Below, piece by piece: positions 50,910-59,227 of a stretch of 64,000 nucleotides of DNA. How positions within the stretch are numbered: the first letter of the stretch is position 1; the number at the start of each line of letters is the position of its first letter. The position numbers and the translations under genes are program-made. The notes beneath the pieces were generated by a model. The model had not been told where the DNA came from. It saw nothing but the letters and a program-made list of their open reading frames with translations, and searched no databases. Source of the DNA: Microbacterium sulfonylureivorans (lineage in GTDB: Bacteria; Actinomycetota; Actinomycetes; Actinomycetales; Microbacteriaceae). The stretch lies in contig NZ_RJAD01000001.1 of the NCBI RefSeq assembly GCF_003999995.1, forward strand, positions 62,001 to 126,000. Reading direction: 5' to 3'.

Positions 50910-51040
50910 GTGTCCCAATCTGTTCCGCAATGGCGCAGCGATACCGCTGCAAACCGGGACATGAAGCGGGCAAACCGGGACATGAAGCGGGCAAACCGGG
51001 ACATGACGGGGGCAGATGCCTCGGCCGAGGCATCCGCTCA
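50909..51040. repeat. Right inverted repeat of the nuclease unit
   Basis: Read on the minus strand from 51040: the TGAGCGGATGCCTC hairpin (its core GATGCCTCGG/CCGAGGCATC at 51015-51034 is a perfect 20-bp palindrome), three CATGTCCC units, an inner GGTATCGCT-GCGCC-GCGGAA region and GGGACACG. It matches the left repeat at 49582-49700, with extra copies of a 21-bp unit. Inner arms GCAGCG/CGCTGC pair. Confidence 0.65.
50951..51012. repeat. 21-bp tandem repeats (about 2.9 copies)
   Basis: AAACCGGGACATGAAGCGGGC at 50951-50971 and 50972-50992, then a partial third copy to 51012. The units carry GGGACATG, the element shared with the left inverted repeat. There are no spacers, so this is not a CRISPR array. 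Confidence 0.85.
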
Positions 51041-51049
51041 CTCCGAGGC

Positions 51050-52078
51050 TCAGCCGAAGAGCGCCGCGGCCTCTTCGTAGCGGTAGAGCGGAACGGTGTT
51101 GAGCTCGCCGAGCGCCTCGGCGAACGGCACGCGGACGATGTCCGTGCCGCGCATGGCCACCATCTGTCCCCACGCGCCGTCGACCACCGCGTCGGCCGCG
51201 TGCAGTCCCAGGCGAGTCGCGAGGACGCGGTCGAATCCGGACGGCGATCCGCCGCGCTGGATGTGCCCGAGGACCGTGGACCGGGTCTCGATGCCGGTCA
51301 GGCGCTCGATCTCGGGCGCGATGACCTCGCTGATGCCGCCCAGGCGCGGGCGGTTGAACGCATCGAGGCCCTTGTCGCTGAAGGCCTCGTCCATGCCGGT
51401 GAGTGTGAAGCCCTCCGACACGACGATGAGCGGCGCGCGACCGCGGTCGTGGGCGCGCGAGACGAGCGATGCGATCTCGTCGATCGACATCGGAACCTCG
51501 GGGATGCAGATCGCGTGCGCGCCCGCTGCCATGCCGGCGTGCAGGGCGATCCAGCCGACGTGGCGGCCCATGACCTCGGCGACCATGCAGCGCTGGTGCG
51601 AGTCGCCGGTGGTGCGGAGGCGGTCCATGGCATCGGTGGCGATGTTCACGGCTGTGTCGAAGCCGAACGAGTAGTCCGTCGCGCGCAGGTCGTTGTCGAT
51701 CGTCTTGGGGACGCCGAGCACGTTGATGCCGTCGTTGGCGAGGCGATTCGCCGCCGCGAGGGTGCCCTCGCCGCCGATCGCGATGATGCCGTCGAGGCGG
51801 TGGCCGTACATCGTCTTCGCGATGTTCTCCGCACCGCCGCGGGGGCCCTCGTACGGGTTGGTGCGGCTCGTGCCCAGGATCGTCCCGCCGACCTTCGAGA
51901 GGCCCTTGACCTCGTGCCGCGTGAGCGGGAAGAAGTCGCCGTCGACGACACCGCGCCAGCCGTCGCGGATGCCGACGAACTCGAGGTCGTACGTCGTCGT
52001 TCCCTTGAGCACGACGCCGCGGATGACCGCGTTCAGTCCGGGGCAGTCGCCGCCGCTGGTCAGGATGCCGATCTTCAT
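51050..52078 (-). CDS. pfkA: 6-phosphofructokinase (actinobacterial type)
   Basis: A 342-residue PFK. It has SGGDCPGLNAVIRG, GGEGTL (Glu104, Gly105, equivalent to Asp103/Gly104 in E. coli), PKTIDND (Lys125) and GHIQRGGSPSGFD. Gly at the 104-equivalent indicates ATP use, whereas Lys at the 124-equivalent is usual in PPi-PFKs; this Gly/Lys pairing is the actinobacterial group III type. It phosphorylates fructose 6-phosphate in glycolysis. GAGGAA 7 nt before the ATG sets the start. The inverted-repeat unit ends 9 nt beyond its stop. Confidence 0.94.
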   Translation of the reverse strand: MKIGILTSGGDCPGLNAVIRGVVLKGTTTYDLEFVGIRDGWRGVVDGDFFPLTRHEVKGLSKVGGTILGTSRTNPYEGPRGGAENIAKTMYGHRLDGIIAIGGEGTLAAANRLANDGINVLGVPKTIDNDLRATDYSFGFDTAVNIATDAMDRLRTTGDSHQRCMVAEVMGRHVGWIALHAGMAAGAHAICIPEVPMSIDEIASLVSRAHDRGRAPLIVVSEGFTLTGMDEAFSDKGLDAFNRPRLGGISEVIAPEIERLTGIETRSTVLGHIQRGGSPSGFDRVLATRLGLHAADAVVDGAWGQMVAMRGTDIVRVPFAEALGELNTVPLYRYEEAAALFG

Positions 52079-52184
52079 AGCTGTGTTCCTCGCTGTCGGG
52101 TGAAGAAGAGGGTCGGCGACGCTGCCTCCCCCGACATTAGTGCGGGAGGACCCGCACTGTCACACGCCGAGGGCGGCGGCCGGG

Positions 52185-54341
52185 TCAGTCGCCGCCGAGC
52201 GCCTGACGGAGCAGGTGCATGAGCGCCGACAGCTGCACCGAGTCGCTCGACTGCGGATCGACCGCCTCGCCGTCGAGGGCGCGCGCTGCGAGTCCCTGCT
52301 TGGAGTCGATGAGCTCGGCGATCTTGGTGTCGATCGTGTGCGCGGCGATGATGCGCCATGCCGTCACGGGCTCGTCCTGACCGATGCGGTGCACGCGGTC
52401 GATCGCCTGAGTCTGCTCGGCGGCCGTCCACGACAGCTCGGCGAGCACGACGTTCGATGAGGCCTGCATGTTGAGGCCGACGCCGGCCGCAGTGAGCGAG
52501 CAGACCGCGATCCCCACCGACGGGTCGCTGTTGAACGCGTCGATGCCCTGCTGCCGCACCGAGGTGGTCTGATCGCCGCGGATCGAGATCGTCTTGAGAC
52601 CCGCGCCCGCGAAGTGCGCCTCGGCGGCGTCCATCACGTCGATGTGCTTCGCGAAGAAGACGACCTTGCCGACCGAGCGCTGCAGCTGCACCGCATAGTC
52701 CGCGGCGAGCAGCGCCTTGGCCTGACCGATCTTGCGCACCATCGTGAACACGTTCTCGCTGCCGGCGCCCGCGGATTTCGACTCCTCGAGCTCGTTGTGC
52801 GCGATGAGGCGGACGATGTCTGCGTCGATCTCGCCCGGGGCGAGGCCCCGGTCGCCACGGGCCTCGATGATGCGCCGGTACTTCGCGGCGAGACGCTCGC
52901 CGAGCTCGCGCTCGGCCTGCCGGATCGACCGGCCGAACTCGTCGTCGAGTTCGACGGGCAGATCGGCGATGAGCTTGTCGGGCAGGTCGGCCGCGACATC
53001 CTTCTTCCGGCGTCGCACGATGCCCATCGAGATGACGGCCTCGCGCGCCTCCGGATAGAACGCCTTGTCGGCCGGCGTGAGGCCGGTCTCGTCGAGTCGC
53101 TCCATGAGGACCGGGCCGGGCTTCTCGCCGTTGGTCCACCCGAGGAAGCGCCAGATCGCGTCGAAGTCCTCGACGTCGTTGATCAGCGGCGTGCCGGTGA
53201 GCGCGAGCAGGAGCGGATCGGCGACCTGCTCCCGGATGCGCGTCGCGAGCGCCAGAACGTTCTGCGAGCGCTGGGAGGTGAGGTTCTTGATGAAGTGGGC
53301 CTCGTCGACGACCATGCCCTTGAGACCCAGCGAGCTGAGCCATGAGAGGTGGCGGTCGAGGATCTCGTAGTTGACGATGAAGACGTCGGCGAACGCGTCG
53401 ATGCCCTCACCGTCGCCGTGGATGACGGTCGCGCGGCGCTGCGGCGTCCACCGCTCGACCTCGCGCGCCCAGTTCATCTTGACGACGTTGGGCACGACGA
53501 CGAGGAGCGGATAGGCTCCCGCGACGGATGCCGCGAGCACCGACTCGGCCGTCTTTCCGAGGCCCGGCTCGTCGGCGAGGAGGAAGGTGCGGTGGCCCGC
53601 GCGGACCGACTCGAGGAAGCGCGACTGGTGGACCATGATCTCGAGGCCCTTGGGCGAGAGACGGTCGAACTCCGGCACGGGCGGCAGATCCATCGACGCG
53701 GCGCCGCCGCCGGCGCCCATCTCGAACGCCTTGTAGAGCGGGCCCATGAGCTCCCACCCGTCGAGCCGGCGGCGGGGGGTCTCCTTGGGCGCGCGGACGC
53801 TGAGGTCGGGCGGCAGGAAGGGATTCGCCTCACGGCGCGCCTCGACCTGCGGCGGGATCACCTGACGCTCGGCAAGAGCCGCCGGAACGACCGGTGCGGA
53901 GACGGGCTGCACGTCGGTGATGATGAGCTCGTCCGGCGGCAGCTCGGCGCCGGACTCGAGCAGCCAGTCGCGGCGCATGCGACGCGCGACCGGCGACGTG
54001 GCCTGGTCGACCTCGAGCAGCTGGATGAGCGAGGTGTCGCGGGCCGCGGTCTTCGCCAGGATCGTCGCGACACCGTCGAGCCGCTTCAGCAGCTCGGAGC
54101 GCGCGGCGTCGGCGACCGTCGGGTCGCCCTTGACGCGGGCACGCTCCTCGCGCACCAGGAACGCGATGACCTGGAACTTGACACGGTTGGTGGGCCCGAG
54201 CTTGCCGCGCTGGGCCTTGGCCTCGACCTCGCGCACCTTGCGCGCGAGGATCGGGATGATGGGCGCCTCGTCGTCGCGGCGGGCGGAAGAGGTCTTCCGG
54301 CGTCGCTGAGCGGACGTCTGGGCGGGTGCCGTGGGCGGCAT
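52185..54341 (-). CDS. SNF2-family DEAD/DEAH helicase
   Basis: A 718-residue SNF2-type ATPase. Residues ~1-230 are an unrecognised basic and helical region. The ATPase follows: LLADEPGLGKTAES (Walker A), VVDEAHFIKN (DEAH-like box), ALTGTPLIND, and helicase C with VVFFAKHIDVMDAAE, GVGLNMQASSNVVLAE and QAIDRVHRIGQ. Compared with bacterial RapA it lacks an obvious C-terminal extension. It should translocate on DNA; the partner is unknown. AGGAGG 3 nt before the ATG sets the start. The gap 54342-54541 upstream is GC-rich with no gene that I can support. Confidence 0.85.
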   Translation of the reverse strand: MPPTAPAQTSAQRRRKTSSARRDDEAPIIPILARKVREVEAKAQRGKLGPTNRVKFQVIAFLVREERARVKGDPTVADAARSELLKRLDGVATILAKTAARDTSLIQLLEVDQATSPVARRMRRDWLLESGAELPPDELIITDVQPVSAPVVPAALAERQVIPPQVEARREANPFLPPDLSVRAPKETPRRRLDGWELMGPLYKAFEMGAGGGAASMDLPPVPEFDRLSPKGLEIMVHQSRFLESVRAGHRTFLLADEPGLGKTAESVLAASVAGAYPLLVVVPNVVKMNWAREVERWTPQRRATVIHGDGEGIDAFADVFIVNYEILDRHLSWLSSLGLKGMVVDEAHFIKNLTSQRSQNVLALATRIREQVADPLLLALTGTPLINDVEDFDAIWRFLGWTNGEKPGPVLMERLDETGLTPADKAFYPEAREAVISMGIVRRRKKDVAADLPDKLIADLPVELDDEFGRSIRQAERELGERLAAKYRRIIEARGDRGLAPGEIDADIVRLIAHNELEESKSAGAGSENVFTMVRKIGQAKALLAADYAVQLQRSVGKVVFFAKHIDVMDAAEAHFAGAGLKTISIRGDQTTSVRQQGIDAFNSDPSVGIAVCSLTAAGVGLNMQASSNVVLAELSWTAAEQTQAIDRVHRIGQDEPVTAWRIIAAHTIDTKIAELIDSKQGLAARALDGEAVDPQSSDSVQLSALMHLLRQALGGD

Positions 54342-54541
54342 GCTCCTCCTGAGCGTGAATGCCGGTGAGTGCCGGCGATGATCGGTGCAAGACCGAAGTT
54401 CTGCGGTGCTCCCGCGGGCGGCGCGGGCGCCGTCGCGAACGCGGGACGGGATGATCTCCCCGGCGGCCGCGGGCACTCGCTTCAGCGAGCTGCGGCATCC
54501 CCAGAGGATTCCCTGGTGCCAGTCTAGCGGAACGGGGCCCG

Positions 54542-55198
54542 TCAGCCCCAGAGGGTCGCGACGATGTCCTCGGTGTAGCCGTCCGGGTCGAAGTTGATCC
54601 AGGACGTCGAGACCCACCCGCCTCCCCCGACGTAGTGCGTCTCGCCGCTCATGTACTCCTCGTCGTCGAGCGTCACGCCCTTCTGCTCGATACGGCAGAC
54701 CGTCCCCTCGCCGAGGCTCTCGCAGCCGAAGCCGGCGGCGGTCAGCTGATCCCCGACGAACACCGCCTGGTCGGCGTCGACGACGGTGACGTTCGTGGCG
54801 AGGCCGAACTCGCCCGGCGTGCCCCACGAGCACCGGATGGTCGGGGCGCCGCTCTCGATGATCTCGATGAGGTCGACGTCCTGCGTCGACAGCATCGTCA
54901 CACCGGGGTCGTTGAGCGGAGGATTCGCCTCGTCGAGTGCGTCGATCATCGCGGGCGAGTAGATGTCCTCGCAGGCGGCGGGGACGGCGAACGCGTCCGC
55001 GGGCGGCTCGGTGGGGGTCGGAGTGGGCGTCGCCGTGGGCGTGGGAGCCGGCGTCGACAGGCTGGGCGAGGGAGTCGACGTCGCACTGCCGGTCGGCGCC
55101 GGCTCCGGCCGGCACCCGACCATCGGTGCGGCGGCCGCGATCAGCACCACGGCCCCGATGAGGGCTCGGAGTGTGCGGTGTCGACGGTCGTGCGGCAT
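54542..55198 (-). CDS. Putative lipoprotein of unknown function
   Basis: A 218-residue exported protein: an N-terminal signal ending in a lipobox-like APMVGC (Cys ~29), then a Thr/Pro-rich linker (~32-65) and a C-terminal domain (~70-218) with three or four Cys (ACEDIYS, IRCSWG, FGCESL, TVCRIE) that probably form disulfides. I do not recognise the domain. GGGGAGG precedes the ATG by 5 nt. It is not clearly linked to its neighbours. Confidence 0.7.
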   Translation of the reverse strand: MPHDRRHRTLRALIGAVVLIAAAAPMVGCRPEPAPTGSATSTPSPSLSTPAPTPTATPTPTPTEPPADAFAVPAACEDIYSPAMIDALDEANPPLNDPGVTMLSTQDVDLIEIIESGAPTIRCSWGTPGEFGLATNVTVVDADQAVFVGDQLTAAGFGCESLGEGTVCRIEQKGVTLDDEEYMSGETHYVGGGGWVSTSWINFDPDGYTEDIVATLWG

Positions 55199-55286
55199 GC
55201 GGTCCTCCCCCGGCTCGAGCGATCTCGCCCGTACGACAGTACGACGCGCGCCGTGCTCCCGCGAGCGAACGCGCCGAGACGCGGCG

Positions 55287-56186
55287 TCAGCCGTGGTCGG
55301 CGTAGGTGTTCTGCCACTCGGACAGCATGTGCGGGTCGTCGGTGACGATGCCGTCCACGCCCAGCGCGGTCACGGCATCCCACTGAGCGTCCTTGTTGAG
55401 CGTGTAGACGACCACGCGGGCACCCGCCTCGTGCAGCTGGTCGACGATCTCCGGCCGGGCGAGCACCGCCTTGCGATCGACGATGATCCCCCGCACCCCC
55501 GCCTGCTCCGTCGCCGTCACGACGTCCTTCGGCACGTGCTTGAGGATCAGCAGCCGCGACACGACCTCCGAGCCGGCAGCCGACAGCGCGAGCGTGCGCG
55601 CGTCGAAGCTCGCGATCGCGATGCGGCGCTCGAGATCACGTGCCGCCACCTCGTCCAGCGCACGGTCGACGGCTGCGGCGTCCCACGTGCCCTTCAGCTC
55701 GATGATCGCCCGCCCGCCCGAGTCGTCGAGGAGGTCGAGGAACTCCGCCAGCGTCGGGACCCGCGTGCCCGTGTAGAGCGGATCGAACCATGCCCCGGCG
55801 TCGAGACGGCGCACCTCGGCCAACGAGAGGTCGGCGAGGCGCCCCGCGCCGTCCGTCGTGCGATCGACTTTGGAATCGTGCATCAGGACGGGGTGCCCGT
55901 CGGAGGTCAGCGCGACGTCGACCTCGACGTAGCCGAACCCGTCGGCCAGCGCGGCGGCCACTGCGGGCAGGGTGTTCTCGGGCGCGGTCGCACCCCCGCC
56001 GCGATGGCTCGCGATGAACGCGGCGTCTCCGGGGGTGCGCGGGTCGCCCAGCAGCTCGGTCGCGCTGACGCGCGCGGGGCCGGCGCCGAGGAACGCGATG
56101 ACGAGGCTCGCGACAGCGAGCACGCACACGACGAGCAGGGAGTGGATCCGGTCGCCGGCGCGATCGGATGCCGCGGAGTGGGGCAT
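55287..56186 (-). CDS. Glycerophosphodiester phosphodiesterase (GDPD), exported
   Basis: A 299-residue protein: one membrane segment (~12-37), then a GDPD TIM barrel outside the membrane. The catalytic pattern is SHRGGGATAPENT, YVEVDVALTSDG and PVLMHDSKVDRTTDG, with the C-terminal VDGIVTDDPHML. It hydrolyses glycerophosphodiesters to glycerol 3-phosphate. The ATG at 56186 has GGAGG about 9 nt upstream, a little far; no better in-frame start is evident. Confidence 0.87.
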   Translation of the reverse strand: MPHSAASDRAGDRIHSLLVVCVLAVASLVIAFLGAGPARVSATELLGDPRTPGDAAFIASHRGGGATAPENTLPAVAAALADGFGYVEVDVALTSDGHPVLMHDSKVDRTTDGAGRLADLSLAEVRRLDAGAWFDPLYTGTRVPTLAEFLDLLDDSGGRAIIELKGTWDAAAVDRALDEVAARDLERRIAIASFDARTLALSAAGSEVVSRLLILKHVPKDVVTATEQAGVRGIIVDRKAVLARPEIVDQLHEAGARVVVYTLNKDAQWDAVTALGVDGIVTDDPHMLSEWQNTYADHG

Positions 56187-56265
56187 CGGGCATGTCCTCC
56201 GGGTCTTGCTCCACGTCTCCGTCGACGTGGGTGCGGACCACTCTACATGCGCCGTTACCTTTCCG

Positions 56266-57495
56266 TTACTTAGTTTTCCCCCGGTTTTCGCGCACCGCGT
56301 CCCAGAGCGCATCGGCGACCTCGCGCTTGGACCCGCGCGGCGTCGCGACCACCCCGCCCGACGCGTCGAGGATCATGACCTCGTTCTCGTCGACCTCGAA
56401 GCCCTGCGCCCAGCCGACCTGGTTCACGGCCAGCAGATCCGCGCCCTTGCGCGCCGCCTTGCGGCGGCCGCGGTCGAGCAGCGTCTCGCCCTCTCCAGGA
56501 GTCTCGGCCGCGAATCCGACGACGGTCTGACCCTCGCGCCGGGCACCCACGAGGCCTGCCAGGATGTCGTCGTTCTCGACGAGGTGCAGGGTGACGCCCG
56601 GCCCGGCCGCGGCATCCTTGGTCAGCTTCGCCTCCGACACGTCCGCCACCCGGTAGTCGGCGACGGCGGCGGCCATCACGATCGCATCGGCCTCGCCGGC
56701 CTCGTGGCCGACCGCGGCCGCGAGCTCTGCCGCTGTGCCCGCCCGCACCACCCGGACACGGGGGTGGGCGGATGCCTCTCCCAGCACCCCCTCGTCGACG
56801 TACGCCGCGATCAGCACGACGTCGGCGCCGCGGTCCGCCGCGGCGAGCGCCACAGCGACCCCCTGCTTGCCGCTGGACCGGTTGCCGATGAAGCGGACGG
56901 GGTCGATCGGCTCCCGGGTGCCGCCTGCCGTGACAACGGCACGGAGTCCCGCGAGGTCGGCCTCGGGGGCGCCCGCTGCGGCGAGCGCCGCCGCCACGAT
57001 GTCCTCGGGCTCCGACATCCGCCCCGGGCCGCTGTCTCCGCCGGTGAGCTCGCCGTCGGCGGGGCCGACGGTGATCACGCCGCGGGCGCGCAGGGTCGCG
57101 ATGTTGGCCATGGTCGCGGGATGCCGCCACATCTCGGTGTGCATCGCCGGAGCCACGACGACCGGTGCCGTGGTGGCGAGTAGGGTCGTTCCGAGAAGGT
57201 CGTCCGCCAGGCCGGTGGCCATCTTCGCCAGGGTGTTCGCGGTCGCGGGCGCCACGATCACGAGATCGGCCGACTGGCCGAGCGAGACGTGGCGGACACG
57301 AGCCACGTCGTCGTGGACGGAGGTCGTCACGGAATGACGGCTGATCGCCTCCCACGTCGGCAGCCCCACGAAGCGCACGGCGTCGTCCGTCGGCACGACG
57401 TGCACCTCATGGCCTTCCTTCACGAGGAGGCGCACGAGGTGCACCGTCTTGTAGGCGGCGATGCCACCGGTGACTCCGACCACGACGAACACCAT
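56266..57495 (-). CDS. coaBC: Phosphopantothenoylcysteine decarboxylase/phosphopantothenate-cysteine ligase
   Basis: A 409-residue bifunctional CoA-pathway enzyme. The N-terminal CoaC flavodomain starts VVVGVTGGIAAYK and carries the family Asn in PATANTLAKMA and the APAMHTEMW loop. The CoaB ligase follows from ~residue 180 (VTAGGTREPIDPVRFIGNRSSGKQG). It makes phosphopantetheine from phosphopantothenate and cysteine. Both ATG 57495 and GTG 57492 are possible; a CAAGAT hexamer (57499-57504, minus strand) is 6 nt from the GTG, so the latter is used if the mRNA is leaderless. It is divergent from the NRDE gene. Confidence 0.95.
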   Translation of the reverse strand: MVFVVVGVTGGIAAYKTVHLVRLLVKEGHEVHVVPTDDAVRFVGLPTWEAISRHSVTTSVHDDVARVRHVSLGQSADLVIVAPATANTLAKMATGLADDLLGTTLLATTAPVVVAPAMHTEMWRHPATMANIATLRARGVITVGPADGELTGGDSGPGRMSEPEDIVAAALAAAGAPEADLAGLRAVVTAGGTREPIDPVRFIGNRSSGKQGVAVALAAADRGADVVLIAAYVDEGVLGEASAHPRVRVVRAGTAAELAAAVGHEAGEADAIVMAAAVADYRVADVSEAKLTKDAAAGPGVTLHLVENDDILAGLVGARREGQTVVGFAAETPGEGETLLDRGRRKAARKGADLLAVNQVGWAQGFEVDENEVMILDASGGVVATPRGSKREVADALWDAVRENRGKTK

Positions 57496-57540
57496 CCGAT
57501 CTTGGCACGACCGGGATCGACTCAGGCAGGAGAGCTCCAG

Positions 57541-58257
57541 ATGTGCACCGTCGTCATCCGCATCCCCGAATCGGCGGATGAGCCGGCGCGCGTGCTCGCG
57601 ATCCGCGACGAAGACCCGGATCGGCCCTGGAATCCGCTCGGCCGGTGGTGGCCCGAGGCCCACGACGGCGTGGTCGGGGTGCGCGACGTGCGCGCCGGCG
57701 GCGCATGGCTCGCCGCCGATCCGGAGACCCGGCGGCTGTCGGTGCTGCTCAACCGCGCCGACGTCTCCACCACGCCGGAGTCCGAGCTCGTCTCGCGCGG
57801 CGGCATCGTGCTCGAGTCCGTCGCCGGGCGCTCCCCCACGGCGCAGCCGCGCACGCACGGCTTCAACCTTGTCGAGGTGGATGCCTCGTCGGCGCGCGTG
57901 CTGACGTGGGACGGCGACGCCCTCAGGGCCGTCGACCTGACGCCCGGTACGCACATGATCGCCCACGACGACGTCGACGATCCCGCGACGCCGCGGATCG
58001 CGCGGTGGCTCGAGGAGTTCCGCGACGCGCCCCCCGCCGAGGGTGAGCGGTGGTGGGAGCCGTGGGTCGACGTGCTCGAGAGGTCGACGGAGCTCGGCAG
58101 TACCGACGACCGGGCGATCATCCGCGACAACCGCCCGTACGGCTACCCCACGCTGTCGCTGCTGGCGTGCGTCGCCTCGGTGTCGGCCGAGGGCGTCGAG
58201 GTCGCCTACGGGGAGCTGCACGAGCCCGGCCGCTGGGGCGGGCTCGACCTGAGCTGA
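57541..58257 (+). CDS. NRDE (TANGO2-like) family protein
   Basis: A 238-residue protein with the MCTVVIRIP start of the TANGO2/NRDE family, in which the N-terminal Cys may act as a nucleophile, and an IRDEDPDRPW variant of the NRDE motif. The family is linked to heme or lipid handling but the activity is unsettled. AGGAGA about 7 nt before the ATG sets the start. It is divergent from coaBC and convergent with the half aldehyde dehydrogenase. Confidence 0.8.
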   Translation: MCTVVIRIPESADEPARVLAIRDEDPDRPWNPLGRWWPEAHDGVVGVRDVRAGGAWLAADPETRRLSVLLNRADVSTTPESELVSRGGIVLESVAGRSPTAQPRTHGFNLVEVDASSARVLTWDGDALRAVDLTPGTHMIAHDDVDDPATPRIARWLEEFRDAPPAEGERWWEPWVDVLERSTELGSTDDRAIIRDNRPYGYPTLSLLACVASVSAEGVEVAYGELHEPGRWGGLDLS

Positions 58258-58310
58258 ACCCGCCAGCACCCCGGGCGGGGGTTCGGGGCGTCCTGCCCGC
58301 TCGGCACGCG

Positions 58311-58357
58311 CGGCGGCTCGGGGCGTCGGACCGTCGACGCGCCCCCGAGCGCCGCCG
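58311..58357. terminator. Terminator between the NRDE gene and the half aldehyde dehydrogenase
   Basis: GGCGGC and CGGGG-CGTC segments pair with GACG, CCCC(G)AG and GCCGCC in an interrupted but strong stem, centred between two convergent genes. Confidence 0.55.
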
Positions 58358-58363
58358 ACCCCG

Positions 58364-59227
58364 CTAGACCAGGCTCTTCGTGTGCCACACCGTCTTCGTC
58401 TCGGTGAACGCCGCGATCCGCTCGAGACTCGGGGCCGCGGCATCCGACCCCTGCTCCGGCGGAAGGACGCGCGTGAGCGTCTCCGCCGCGGCGATCTGAA
58501 GGTCGACCCAGTCGAGCTCGCCGGCGCCGGCGAGGTCGAGCCCGTGCACGTCGGGGTGCGACGCGAGCCACGGCGCCATCTCGGCCGGCGACCCGGTCAG
58601 GACGTTCACGACTCCCCCGGGCACGTCGCTCGTCGCGAGCACCTCCGCAAGGCTGATCGCCGACAGCGGGAAGCGCTGCGACGCCAGGGCCACCACCGAG
58701 TTGCCCGACACCAGCGCGGGCGCGATGACCGACACGAGACCGACGAGGGCGGTGTCCTGCGGCGCGACGACCGCGACGACACCGGTGGGCTCGGGCACCG
58801 AGATGTTGAAGTACGGGCCGGCGACGGGGTTGCCGTTGCCGGCGACCTGGCCGAACTTGTCGCACCACCCGGCGTACCAGACCCAGCGGTCGATCGCCTC
58901 GTCGACCTCGGCCGCGGCGACGGATGCCGATACCCCGGTCTGCTGCACGATCTCGTCCACGAACTGGGCTTTGCGGCCCTCGAGGATCTCGGCGACTCGG
59001 TAGAGCACCTGGCCGCGGTTGTAGGCCGTGGCATCCGCCCAGCCCTTGACGGCCCCGCGCGCGGCGGTGACGGCATCCCGGGCGTCCTTGCGGGAGGCGA
59101 GCGCCGCATTCGCGAGGAAGTCGCCCTTGGCCGAGACGACCTCATAGGTGCGGCCGGACTCGCTGCGGGGGAACTTCCCGCCGATGTAGAGCTTGTAGGT
59201 CTTCGGCACGGTCAGACGCTTGCTCAC
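58364..59227 (-). CDS. Half aldehyde dehydrogenase (N-terminal NAD-binding part only)
   Basis: A 287-residue member of the aldehyde dehydrogenase superfamily. It follows the family from the N-terminus (LYIGGKFPRSESGRTYEV) through the NAD-binding domain (GVVAVVAPQDTALVGL, SGNSVVAL, DVPGGVVNVLTG). It stops before the catalytic Cys and Glu region that full-length enzymes (~480 residues) have. The GTG overlaps the stop of the full-length gene (GTGA), so the two are translated together. No frameshift or stop scar is seen. It may be a partner or regulator; the role is unknown. Confidence 0.75.
   Translation of the reverse strand: MSKRLTVPKTYKLYIGGKFPRSESGRTYEVVSAKGDFLANAALASRKDARDAVTAARGAVKGWADATAYNRGQVLYRVAEILEGRKAQFVDEIVQQTGVSASVAAAEVDEAIDRWVWYAGWCDKFGQVAGNGNPVAGPYFNISVPEPTGVVAVVAPQDTALVGLVSVIAPALVSGNSVVALASQRFPLSAISLAEVLATSDVPGGVVNVLTGSPAEMAPWLASHPDVHGLDLAGAGELDWVDLQIAAAETLTRVLPPEQGSDAAAPSLERIAAFTETKTVWHTKSLV

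Noticed and set aside
50951..51012. Possible CRISPR array.
   Set aside because: The 21-bp units are directly adjacent with no spacers and only about three copies, so they are simple tandem repeats.
50752..51033. N-terminal extension of the DUF559 gene back to 51033.
   Set aside because: It would read through tandem repeats (giving repeated SCPGLPA) and the 51-bp duplication, and begins before the expected transcription start; the GTG at 50751 fits better.
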